Shown: positions 10,845-20,964 of the stretch, in pieces
How positions within the stretch are numbered: the first letter of the stretch is position 1
Layout: every line of letters starts with the position of its first letter
Assembly (NCBI RefSeq): GCF_907165205.1
Contig: NC_058196.1
Coordinates: 10,892,501-10,956,500, forward strand
DNA length: 64,000 nt
Direction: 5' to 3'
Source of the DNA: Coccinella septempunctata
Lineage: Eukaryota > Arthropoda > Insecta > Coleoptera > Coccinellidae
Translations under genes and position numbers: made by a program
Notes under the pieces: generated by a model
Told to the model about the DNA's origin: nothing
Seen by the model: the letters and a program-made list of their open reading frames with translations, nothing else
Database searches by the model: none

Positions 10845-12185
10845 TGTAACGGGGTTTTCCTCGGTGTACTCGAGCGCCAGCTATTCTTTAAGGGAGAATA
10901 GCAAACCTACCCTGGCAGCTACTAGCCGGAGACAGGGCTCCCTGGTGTCTAGGGTGTTAGCGACGCACAGTGATAGGCAGAATCAACGTATACAACTTTT
11001 ATTTTCGTAAAAGGGGAACACAAATGGCACTACTACAAAATTTTCACAGTGATTCGAAATCGGTTTGATTTACAGGGGCAAGACGGACGGAATAACACGG
11101 GATCCGATCTCAAACGTTATACGGGGGTTAACGGACTTGTTCGCCAGCCAGAACCTGAGACGTACACTTGACGGACAGATATCGGACCTCAGCCAGGTTA
11201 GGGGATGAAAGACGGCACAGATTCACAACAGCTCACCCCTAGTTGCGCTCTTCGCCCCCTGAGTATCCACGCCAGCGGGGTTCTTCGATAGCAACTGAAG
11301 TGAGCGTCGAAACAACGGGAAAGGAAAGAGGGTTAGCCACTCCAAAGTGCCTCCGCACCCCCTGAGTATCCACGCCACCGGGGTGCTTTAGCAATAGGGG
11401 TGGAACTTAACCCGGGTTAGGAAGGGATAAAGGAAGGTTTTCTGCCACTCCAAAGTGCCTCCGCACCCCCTGAGTACGCCAGCGGGGTGCTTTAGCAGTA
11501 GGGGTGGAACTGAAACCGGGGCAGGAAGGGATGAAGGGAGGCTGAAGTTCCAATATAAAAGAAAATAACGGCGTGTCGTCTTACCTTTGGCTTGGCCACT
11601 TGCACTCACAAGAGAAAAGAAAGAACAGTAGAGAAAAAAAAATAACTTAAAAAAAAACTTCTTCTAAAATTTCCCCGAAAAGAAAACTAAAACAAAATTG
11701 GTGAATTCTCGAAAATACTCGGCGGCTAATCGGTAGTCAAAACTAATCACGGGAAAATCGCAAGACGGCAGCAAGTTAATCGTAAGTCGGCAGTAAGTTA
11801 ATCATAAGTGAAGTGGCCTGCGGGGGAACATCTGATTTTATACCCACAGGGGGGATGCGGAAATCAGATGTGCCCGACAGTCGAAATTCGGTAATTTTGC
11901 GTCGATGAAAACGTCTTAATTTCGACTTATCTGTGCTAGCGAACAAAAAAACTCGGTTATCTTCCAATTCAGGATGTTTTATACCGTGCGACATCGTTTT
12001 TAGGGAATAAAAACGGAATAAAAACGGTACGGTATGTTTACAATTCCGAACGATGTCGGAATCCTGAATTGGAAATTCGAAAAGATTTCTCGGAAAATTA
12101 ATTCAAAATAAAATTATTTAAAAATGAAAACTAAAATAATTATTCTAAAATGAGGGGTAGGTTTGAAAACTACCCTCTCGTTACA
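10845..12185 (-). repeat. Gypsy 3-prime LTR
   Basis: 1341 bp, TG...CA bounded, matching 20965-22303 base for base apart from scattered substitutions and small indels (for instance a 3-base difference near 11295 and one G in the GGGGG run near the end). It contains three GC-rich hairpin repeats at 11240-11500. The low divergence between the LTRs indicates a young insertion relative to the neighbouring remnants. Confidence 0.95.
11240..11500. repeat. Three ~107-bp units with GCACCCC...GGGGTGC hairpins inside the LTR
   Basis: Units centred near 11250, 11360 and 11470 each contain CCCCCTGAGTA(TCCA)CGCCA between GC-rich complementary arms, and the last two share CCACTCCAAAGTGCCTCCGC. The other LTR has the same three units at 21370-21620. 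The arms can fold in DNA or RNA. A regulatory or dimerisation role is possible but not shown. Confidence 0.7.
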
Positions 12186-12198
12186 TCCCCCAAGGTTT
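12186..12198 (-). promoter_or_regulatory. Polypurine tract for plus-strand priming
   Basis: Read on the minus strand, a purine-rich AAACCTTGGGGGA abuts the start of the 3-prime LTR. That is where a polypurine tract primes plus-strand DNA synthesis in LTR elements. It contains two pyrimidine pairs, so the active tract is probably just the G run. Confidence 0.6.
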
Positions 12199-13541
12199 CG
12201 GTTGAAAAATTGAATCCACGATGAAATAGGGGATTAAATTTTTCACGGTGAAATCTACTAAGTCCGGTTAACGGTTTGACTATTCGCGGAAAGACGATTG
12301 AGATCGGATTTACATTAAACAGGTTCACCTAATCTACTCCAGGTGGCGTATACTCGGCTAATGCTATCTCGGTTACTCCCACTCTATGGTCTGCTCGGTG
12401 TGCTTCAATGTCGAAGTTCTGTGTTCTATCAGCTAACCTCCAAAGTCCAATTGTCAAATTTCGCCGGGTGGTTCCAAACCTCGATCTCAGCCTCCATCGG
12501 TGAATGAAATGCCGGAAAATAGTGGAAACAGTGCAGGACGGAATCTTCAAAGTGAGTACCATTTCGATTTGTCATTCGTTGTGTTATTTCTGAACCATTT
12601 TAGGGTGGACTTCGCAAAGCCGGCCCCGGGCACATGTCATGGGGGCTAACAGTTACCAATATCATCGAACCAGGGTAGTCTGGAACACCAAACAGCGTCG
12701 TTGGCTCCCCCTGTGACGGCGGTGCAACTCTCCGATGGTGCTGGAGTCAGCAGCAGTTGTAGGTTGCATACAAATGAGAGAAAAGCATTTAGTATACTGA
12801 TATCCTGGAGCAGAGGGATAACAGGGTGTACGGTGGAATTTCGGAAGAAACGGTAAGTACGGTCGGTAATTTTAATAAGGAGATACAAATAAACTGTTCT
12901 ATTTCACTTACCGTTCAGGCCAGTTTGTAATATCGGTGTAAGCGGTGTCAGCCTTCTATTGCTATTTTCTATTCGGTTATTGTATTTAACAGTGCCACAG
13001 GGGTGAAATAGAGACAGACAGGACGGGTGTATCTCACTTGTTATTATCGGTCCCACAATTAATACAGAAAAATTGAATTAACGGTTACGGTTTCGTTTTT
13101 CCAGTGAATTAACGGAACTTTCTGTTGTAGGTGTTCTGGGATACCACTTATCTACACTATGACAGTCAGACGGCCCTGTTTGGTGGTAATAAAAGCTGCA
13201 CAGAACAAACAAAACTGTACGGAACAGAATCTTCCAACACTGGCAGACCAGGTTAGATCTATCGGTTATGGTGGAATCGCGGAAATATAGGTATGCACAT
13301 TTTGTCAGTTAATAAGGAGATACAAGTATAAGGCTCCATTTCACTCACCTGGGCACTTATTCGGTGAAAGCAGCGGTAGTACTCCATTACTAACCTATTT
13401 ACAGTGATGAATATTATTTTTAACGGTAATAGAGGAGTGAAATAGAGTCAGACAGAACGGATGTATCCCATTTATTATCGGTGCATGCTATAATATAACG
13501 GTACGGTTGATTTTTATTTCGGTTGCTATACGGTGTACTTA
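12199..13541 (-). other. Gypsy pol-to-LTR non-coding region with a direct duplication
   Basis: There is no env-like reading frame: no signal peptide, furin site or transmembrane frame of useful length. Two diverged copies of a ~225-bp segment occur at about 12837-13063 and 13276-13500. They share AATAAGGAGATACAA and GTGAAATAGAGNCAGACAG. On the minus strand each copy carries a GT-donor-like sequence (CGGTAAGTG; CAGGTGAGTG), which could be splice sites or chance. Confidence 0.55.
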
Positions 13542-14761
13542 CTAATGATCAGACGGATGGAACGGTTTTAAATCCTTCACATGAATATTGGTGATTTTCT
13601 TACCACTGTCATCTTTCAGGTCATAAACAACGGGTGAAATTACTTTCACAACGGTATACGGACCAGAGAACTTGGGAGCCAGTTTGGCTGCAAAGCTATC
13701 AACGGCGGATGACAACGGATTAGCACGGCGCAGAACTCTATCACCGACATGGAAACGAACTTCTCTTCGACGGAGGTTGTAATGGTGAGCTTGCTGCTCA
13801 AATGCACGGTACAACCTGGTATTGACAAACTCATAGGCCTCCTGAAGATGACGGATTTGTTCGGTACGGTGAGTAAGATTTACTCTACTTTCTTCGGGGC
13901 TTCTGTTTGTCTCCTCGGTGTCTTCGTCTTGGGTGTTTGACGAGTAGATTGCCTTTGGAACTGTTAGTTCCCTTCCATAGTTCAGGAATGCCGGTGTGAA
14001 TCCTGTAGATTCTTGTTTTGCGGTATTCAGGGCGAAGGTTAGTTCACCCAACTTCTCATCCCAAGTACGGTGATCGGCTTCACAGAACTGACTTATCATA
14101 GTTTTCAACGTACGATTGGCTCGTTCTACGGCGTTGCACTGTGGTGTATACGGAGGGGTGAAACGGTGGCAATGTTTAGCTCTCGGAGACTGTTTTTGAA
14201 CAGTCTACTGTCATACTGTACCCCGTTGTCAGATATCACCAGTTTCGGACAGCCATATCGGAGTATAACCTGTTCATATAGGGCTGAGTAAACGGTTTTA
14301 GCGGTGGCTTTCCGCAACGGACGGCATTCAACCCACTTCGTGAAACGGTCCTGCATCACCACTACGTAAGAATTCCCCTTCTTGGAACGGGGAAATGGCC
14401 CAACCACATCTGTACAGACCTCTTGGAACGGTGCATCAGTCATTCTATGTGGTTGCATTTTTCCAGGCGTCTTCTGTTGTGGTACTTTGTACCTTTGACA
14501 GGATGGGCAGTTTCTTACGTATTTTGCGACATCTCTGAACATCCCTGGCCAGTAATAATTCCGGGCTAGCCGAGAGATGGTTTTGGAGATTCCCAGGTGA
14601 CCAGCTAATTCCGAATCGTGATTTTCTTTCAGGACCTCCAGTCGTTGTTCGGTGGGTACACACAGCTTCCATGGTTGTCCGGATCCAACTTCAGTAAAGT
14701 CGGAAGAGTCCCAGAAGTGACGATACAGTTTCCCATCCTCAACGGCGAAGTCAGGGAAATC
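13542..14761 (-). pseudogene. Gypsy pol, integrase part
   Basis: After the in-frame stop at 14762-14764 the pol frame continues: HDSELAGHLGISKT and CPSCQRYK (the HHCC zinc site), TDVVGPFPRSKKG and VISDNGVQYD (first and second catalytic aspartates of the integrase core). A frameshift near 14180 moves the remainder to another frame, where NAVERANRTLKTMISQF carries the catalytic glutamate. The C-terminal FHVGDRVLRRAN and KFSGPYTVVKV form a GPY/F-type DNA-binding tail, ending KPFHPSDH with a stop at 13542. Integrase inserts the cDNA into the genome. Confidence 0.9.
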
Positions 14762-16680
14762 TTATGGGTCTCTTTGTACCTCTTGAAGCTTTTTGTTGTA
14801 CCAACTGCAGCGAACTTCGACGTCGGCCAGGCATACGGAATCTACAGACGGTAACGGGTTTCGGGACAGACTGTCGGCGACTTTGTTCAGGGCACCTTTC
14901 CGGTATTGGACTTCAAAGTCGAATTGCTGAAGGAAAACGGCCCATCGAGCAATTCTTCCGGACGGTGACTTGATTGAATTCAGCCATTTCAGACTCATGT
15001 GGTCGGAAATTACGGTGAAATGAAATCCTTCCAGGTATGGTCGCAGTTTATCTATTGAGAAAACAATGGCGAGACATTCCTTTTCGGACACGGAGTAATT
15101 TCTTTCGGCGGTGTTCAAGGTAAGGCTGACATAGGCGATCACCCTTTCCTCTCCATCTAGAATTTGGGTCAGGGCTCCTCCAAGGCCTACGTCACTGGCG
15201 TCTGTTTGCAGGACGAACGGTTGATTGAAATCCGGACAGGCCAGTATCGGTGATTCGGTCAGTTTTTGTTTCAGGAGGTCGAACGCTTTTTGTTGTTCCT
15301 CACCCCACTTCCAACGTGGTTTTTTCTTTAACAGGTGAGTTAACGGTGCAACGACATCGGAAAAGTTCTCTATAAAACGGCGGTACCAGCTAGCAACTCC
15401 CAGAAAACGGCGCAATTCACGGATGGTTTTCGGCGCTGGGAATGCTACGATAGAGGAAACTTTATCCGGGTCGGTACGGATTCCTTCGGAGGTAACGACA
15501 TGTCCTAGGTATTTTAGGGATTTTCGCACGAAATCGCACTTTTCGGGATTGAGACGAAGATTGGCTTCTCCCAACCGCCGGAATACTTCTCTTAAGTTCT
15601 CCAGGTGCTCCTCGAAAGTTTCCCCCAGGACAACTATGTCGTCCAGGTAAGCGAATGCCTCCGGTTCCATTTCTGGGCCAATAACGGTGTCTAAGAATCT
15701 CTGGAATGTGGCTGGACTAGCGTGAAGACCAAACGGCATGACGGTGAACTGGAACAATCCCCTTCCTGGAACTGTGAAGGCAGTAATCGGACGGCTTTCC
15801 TTTGCTAACAGTATCTGCCAGTATCCTCGTTTCAGATCCAGTGTGGAAATGTACTTGGCCTTACGCAGTTTATCCAGAATCCCAGAAATGTACGGCAACG
15901 GGTATGCATCTTTTACAGACACTTGGTTGACGGCACGGAAGTCGATGCAAAAACGGTACTTTCCGTCTTTCTTCCTGACCAACACTACCGGTGAACTCCA
16001 CGGTGACTTGGAGGGTTCAATCACTCCCTCAGCCAGCATACGGTCTACTTCCTGATTGAAGATCTCCTGCATTTTCGGGTTTAGGGGTCGGTATCGTTGT
16101 TTGATCGGTTCGGTGCCCGGTTTCAGTTTGATCTTATGTTCAATCAGGTCGGTTGTACCATATAGGTCTTCAAACTTCTTCAATTCTTCTTTCAGAAATG
16201 CCTCCAGCTCCTGTTTCTGAGACTCCGTCAGCTCCAACAGGTGTTCTTCGGCGGTGTGAACTTCTGCGGTGGTTTCGACAGGAGTCATCGGTTTCGAGAT
16301 CAGACGGCCTTCCAGAAAGCACTCGGCGGTACTGAAATTTACGGAAAACTTGAAAGTCGACAGAACATCCATCCCCAGAATAATGTCAACCGGTAAGTTT
16401 GGTACCAGTAAGAATTTCAAGTCAGGCAGTGTGTAATCGGAAATTTGCACGGTGGTGGTGTACAGTTTCGGTGTGACGGTGGTTTGTCCGTTCGCTATTA
16501 CTGCGAAACTGTTGTGCATTGTTTGTCCTGTGATTCCTTTACTTTCACATTGATCGGATACGGCCTGACTGCAGAAACTCCTGGTCGCTCCGGTATCTAT
16601 CAGTGCTCGGAAGTGTTTGCCGGCTATTCTGACCTCTACTAACGGAATAAATGTCTTCAACACGCTGTTATTCCGGATAC
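14762..16680 (-). pseudogene. Gypsy pol: protease, reverse transcriptase, RNase H
   Basis: Aspartic protease: FRALIDTGATRSFCS near the start. Reverse transcriptase: CIDFRAVNQV, LDLKRGYWQI, MPFGLHASPATFQRF and the catalytic YLDDIVVLG about residue 340. RNase H: LQTDASDVGLGGALTQ, SEKECLAIVF and ISDHMSLKWL. It ends at a stop (TAA, 14762-14764) between RNase H and integrase that is probably a nonsense mutation, because integrase follows in the same frame. Upstream, the frame is interrupted by the RTE insertion at 16685-18033. Confidence 0.93.
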
Positions 16681-16684
16681 ATGG

Positions 16685-17950
16685 CAGAACGCACAGGTCA
16701 CCCTAATTCACAAGAAAGGAGACAAACTGAATCTAGAAAACTACCGCCCAATCAGTCTCCTACCCCATCCATATAAACTCCTGACCAAGATAATCACTAA
16801 TAGGCTTTCAAATAAATTCGACGATTATCAACCAGTTGAACAGGCAGGTTTTCGAAAAGGATACAGCACGATAGAACATCTCCAGACAATACGTTTACTT
16901 ATAGAAAAATGTAATGAGTACAATGTACCCCTGCACTTAGCCTTTGTCGACTATAGCAAAGCGTTTGATTCCGTAGAATTGTGGGCAATCTTCCAGGGAA
17001 TGAATAACGCAAGGATAGACTCCAGATATAGAGATCTCCTCAAGCAAATATATAAGAAAGCTACCATCCAAATAAATATAGCAGAAAATCTAGCCACTCA
17101 AAAAATTAGAATTAAAAGAGGAGTTAGACAAGGAGACACCATCTCTCCGAAATTATTCACCCTTGCACTGGAAGATGTATTTAAAAAACTAAATTGGGAG
17201 AAACGGGGTATAAAAATCGACGGACAACATCTCACCTATCTAAGATTTGCCGACGATATTGTACTCATAAGTAACAAAGTAGAAGAACTCCAGGAGATTT
17301 TGAAGCAGTTGAAAGAGGAGTCAGAAAAGGTCGGCTTGAAGATGAACCTAAGCAAGATCAAGGTAATGAGTGAACAGGATTTTAAAGTCGAAATGGATGG
17401 TAGTGAGATCGAGAAGGTTACTGAATATGTATACCTGGGACATACAATAACCCTAGGAAAACAGAACCAAACAGCGGAAATAACAAGAAGAATCCGTATG
17501 ACCTGGGCCGCAGTGGGAAAACTTAGAAATGTTCTGAGAAATCCAGACATTCCTATAAATCTCAAAAGAAAAGTATTTAACACCTGTATACTCCCAGTTT
17601 TGACCTACGGCGTAGAGACGATGACGCTCACAGTCCATTCAGCAAACCGAATGAGAACGACCCAGAGAGCTATTGAAAGGGCTATGCTAGGAATCTCCCT
17701 GGGAGACCATATTCGAAACGAAGAGGTCAGAAAGAGAACGAGGGTGGAGGATGTGATAGGTAGGACAGCGGAGCTGAAATGGGCCTGGGTGGGACATGTG
17801 GCTCGTCAGGAGGGCGATCGATGGACCAAAAGAATTGTACATTGGAGACCACGAGAGCATAAGTGTAGCGTAGGAAGACCACCGAAACGCTGGTTAGATG
17901 ATGTCAAGTCAAGAGTTGGAAGATGTTGGCACCAATTGGCTCAAGATTGA
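16685..17950 (+). CDS. RTE reverse transcriptase, truncated but open
   Basis: Open from the truncation point to a TGA at 17948-17950 (first Met at 16979). Reverse transcriptase blocks in order: NYRPISLLPHPYKL, EQAGFRKGYSTIEHL, FVDYSKAFDSVE, RGVRQGDTISPKLF, and FADDIVLIS as the catalytic box, then YLGHTI and the RTE C-terminal region ending GRPPKRWLDDVKS. The AP endonuclease is missing. Cannot move by itself, but the reading frame has no internal stop, so the copy is young. Confidence 0.93.
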   Translation, partial: QNAQVTLIHKKGDKLNLENYRPISLLPHPYKLLTKIITNRLSNKFDDYQPVEQAGFRKGYSTIEHLQTIRLLIEKCNEYNVPLHLAFVDYSKAFDSVELWAIFQGMNNARIDSRYRDLLKQIYKKATIQINIAENLATQKIRIKRGVRQGDTISPKLFTLALEDVFKKLNWEKRGIKIDGQHLTYLRFADDIVLISNKVEELQEILKQLKEESEKVGLKMNLSKIKVMSEQDFKVEMDGSEIEKVTEYVYLGHTITLGKQNQTAEITRRIRMTWAAVGKLRNVLRNPDIPINLKRKVFNTCILPVLTYGVETMTLTVHSANRMRTTQRAIERAMLGISLGDHIRNEEVRKRTRVEDVIGRTAELKWAWVGHVARQEGDRWTKRIVHWRPREHKCSVGRPPKRWLDDVKSRVGRCWHQLAQD

Positions 17951-18033
17951 GTAAATTGGAAAATTCAAGGGGAGGCCTATGTCCAGGAGTGGATACGAAC
18001 AGGCTGTTGAAGAAGAAGAGAAGAAGAAGACTA
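16685..18033 (+). mobile_element. 5-prime-truncated RTE retrotransposon inserted in Gypsy pol
   Basis: Plus-strand element inside the minus-strand Gypsy pol, with ATGG on both sides (16681-16684 and 18034-18037). Insert plus one duplication is 1353 bases, a multiple of three; the Gypsy pol frame is the same on both sides. The 3-prime end GGAGGCCTATGTCCAGNAGTGGAT is a typical RTE 3-prime signature and is followed by a GAA-rich tail at 18008-18030. It inserted after the Gypsy element. Confidence 0.9.
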
Positions 18034-18037
18034 ATGG

Positions 18038-18241
18038 ACGGTTATCATTACAGGTAGTCGGTGCCAGTGGAGTCAAGATTCCGGGAGATGTGGTCGACTC
18101 CGCCTCCAATCTCCCTTTCAGTTTCCCGAACACGGACAGTCTCGTGAGAGAATGTTTTCCCTCTGGCATCGAGAACAGAAGATCTTCGGTGGCCTGCGAC
18201 ACTTTCGACGCATGTGGCCATATCCACCACATCGGAAACAC
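18038..18241 (-). CDS. Gypsy pol N-terminal segment, upstream of the RTE insertion
   Basis: Frame open from about 18241 to the RTE insertion site, continuing in frame into the protease at 16680. It overlaps the 3-prime end of gag (stop at 18118) in the -1 frame, the standard arrangement for producing Gag-Pol by ribosomal frameshifting. No domain is recognised in the ~68 residues; this is the usual spacer before protease. The slippery site was not identified. Confidence 0.65.
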
Positions 18242-19998
18242 TGTGTCTGGAAGGACACTCTCCTCCCTGATGGTGGCTCGGTCCGGTCAGCGGGGCTATT
18301 TTCGGCTGGACGGCGGGGTGGCGGTGTTGCAGGTCTGGATCGACCTTCGGACCTGTCTCCAGAAGTCGGACGGTCAGATTCCTGTCGCTGGGCTATTGAC
18401 CCTCTGGACTTAAGTGGCTTTGGACGGCTTTCCCTCGGCGGAGAAAGTCGTGTCTGGCTGGCTTGTGTCGGCGATACTGACTGCCTGTGATCGATTGTTT
18501 GGTGATCCTGCTTTCCGGTATCCATAGAAAAACTGGCTTGATATCGGTTCAGTTGACGGGGACTGTATGTCAGGTGAGGTTCCTCCACAAAACCTGGTTT
18601 GGAGGGTGGCCGGGTGTACTGGCTCATCTGCCACTGGACCAGTTCAAAAACTTTTCCCTTACGGAGAAGTTCATCATAAGTCTTGGTCTCCTGGAAGGCC
18701 AAGGCTTGCTGTAAGGGCGGGATCAACCTCTGTCGGATAAGCCGGATCTGCTCCACCTCGGATGGTTTTGCATAGGTGAGTTTCTGGAACAAGTTCTGCA
18801 TCCGGGTAACATATAGAAGCAACTTTTCTTCAGGCCCCTGTGTTCGCCTTTTTATTTCCTCCAACAGATTCTCCTCGTAGTTTACTGGCAGAAATGCTTC
18901 TTTCAGTTGGCTGCTAAAGTCCTCCCAGTCCTCGAAAGTACCTCTCCGGGGAATGAACCAATCCCTAGCATCCTTTCGTAGTAATTCATACACTGATTCA
19001 AAAACTTGCTCCAGGGATACCCTACGGGATTCAGCCAGCCTCTCCACCTCCTCAAGGAATCCAGTCACACTACCAGTGCCATCAAAGGAGATGTTCCATT
19101 TGTGTACCGGGACAGTTGGTACTGTTGATCGAGACTCCGGTTCCGATCTGGCAGGTGTTGTGATAATTGGCCGGTCAGAATTTATCCACGGTGCAGGTAA
19201 GTGTGAGAAAGACACCCTTCGTGTGGAATTAACCCATCTACTTTGTGTCGGACCCTCAGGTGTTGTTGTCCCACAGTCCTGTGACTGTGTGAGAGGTATC
19301 GCTGGTAATTGTTGCAAAAATGCTCTACATGTCTGCCTTGTCTGATTCATGACCCGTTCTAATGTTGGATTTCTTACAGGTGTACCGGTACGTGAGACAT
19401 TAACTACAGCAGGAGGATCGACACCATCTCCTAAGTCGATAAGTGATGTCTCAACCTTTGACAACCTCTCCGGCTGGATCGGCGACATCCCAGGTGAACT
19501 GGGCACCTCCTAATCCAAAAGAGACCTGTGATCTCGGTTGGATGTCTGCGGCTGTTCAGCATTACTCTTCCTACGTAGCTCCTCCAGTGTCTCCAACGCC
19601 TTATCTGTAGTCGCCTTCATTTGCTCAATCAATTGTAACTGTGTTGTGTCTGTGGTGACAATAAAGTTCAGCCTGCCTTGACTGTGTATTAATCTGGTGT
19701 AAATTCGCGAAAATTCGTTAGCCGCATTATTATGATTGAAGTTCTGAAGGGATTCCACCAAATCGGTGAGTTTATTTTGACAGATCTCAATCTCGGAGGC
19801 GGGGTTCAATGATGTGGGGGGTAGTAGAGGTTCATTAGACTGAAGCACCTGTCGTAGCAGACTCCGTTTAGTCATCACAGTACCGGGTATCGATTGTCCT
19901 CTCAGTTGCAATTCGAATGTAAGTTCATCACTGAGTAACCGGTTCACATCCATGTTCGACATATTATTTCCAACTAAGTCCGATTCAGAACGCACCAA
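18118..19998 (-). pseudogene. Gypsy gag polyprotein with one in-frame stop
   Basis: 627 codons in one frame, interrupted by TAG at 19510-19512. The N-terminal ~160 residues are helical, with no named domain. After the stop there is a Retrotrans_gag capsid-like region (WNISFDGTGSVTGFLEEVER through LLRKGKVFELVQW), a proline- and arginine-rich stretch, the zinc knuckle CFRCGGYGHMRRKC, and a second degenerate one, CSRCQRENILSRDC, where Ile replaces the usual His. Gag forms the virus-like particle. The stop could be a mutation or a readthrough site; the second part starts with GTG, not ATG, which argues against a separate ORF. Confidence 0.85.
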
Positions 19999-20941
19999 TA
20001 TTTCACACTGGGTATGTCTTTCACAATCCGTTTAAGTTCTAAGTCCAACCCGGTAAGTTAATCGTTAACCAACCTATTCACTTAAGTTCGAAGTGGGTAT
20101 CGGTGCAACCCGAACAAAAATTAAGTCTAAGTCCTGGTGTATCAGAAAAGAGTCTAAGTCCCGGCGCACCAAAAACAATCTAAGTCCCGATGTATCACAA
20201 AAAATTCAAAAGTCCAACGTTACTCGAAAAAAAATTTTCTATCAGTCCCACTAAAGTCCGAAAATATTCGAGAAATGCCGCACACAATCGCAAGTCACTT
20301 CGTATAGTCCGGAAAATTTCCTGAAATTCGAACAGCACCAAGACGCACAGGTTAAATTCCAAACAGTCTTCAAAGTTCAATAGCCAGAAAATAAATCACA
20401 ATAATCGGCTTTCAGTTTTCAGAAATAATCGGTAGGTTTCAACAGTACAGGTCGAAAGAAAATAGAAAACAGGTAGAGAGGTTATCAACAGGTAATAGGT
20501 GATTCCCTATTGAACCGATAGGTAAATCACACCTATTAAATTTTACCAATTGCGACAATAAATTTTCAATTTTTCAAAGTCCGGAAATTCACTCACCTTA
20601 AATGTGAAATTAAAACAGTTCAATTCAATAAATCAGAAATATGCAATTAGAAATCGGAAATAGTTTTCACTGATATAACGACGGAATAACAGTTCAGTGT
20701 TCAACAACTCAATACAGTAATCGGCAAAAAACATAATCACAAATTATTTTCAACGGGGTTCAACAGTAGGAAAATTTTCAAAATGTAGTCCAATTCAATT
20801 CACAGTATAACAGTTCAATACAGAGAGGCAGGGAATAAAACACAGTTCAAGTTTATTTTTCACAGTTTTCCGTTCAAGGAATAGTTACTCACTGTCCGGT
20901 TAATGTCTCTCACCTCAGTTGTTTCCTGGTAGATTCTGAAC
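19999..20941 (-). other. Gypsy leader between primer site and gag
   Basis: About 940 bases with no long frame. It has imperfect repeats of AAGTCCNNGTGTATC-like sequence around 20110-20200. In LTR elements this region holds packaging signals and a gag start context; none can be pinned down from sequence alone. Confidence 0.6.
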
Positions 20942-20960
20942 GGTCCCTGCTCGGGCGCCA
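20942..20960 (-). promoter_or_regulatory. Primer binding site, tRNA-Lys type
   Basis: The minus strand reads TGGCGCCCGAGCAGGGACC four bases after the 5-prime LTR end. It differs by one base from the well-known lentiviral tRNA-Lys3 primer site (TGGCGCCCGAACAGGGAC). The primer is therefore inferred to be a tRNA-Lys. Confidence 0.88.
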
Positions 20961-20964
20961 TTTT

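Noticed and set aside
12199..13541. Possible env gene of the Gypsy element
   Set aside because: No frame over about 80 codons, no signal peptide, cleavage site or membrane anchor.
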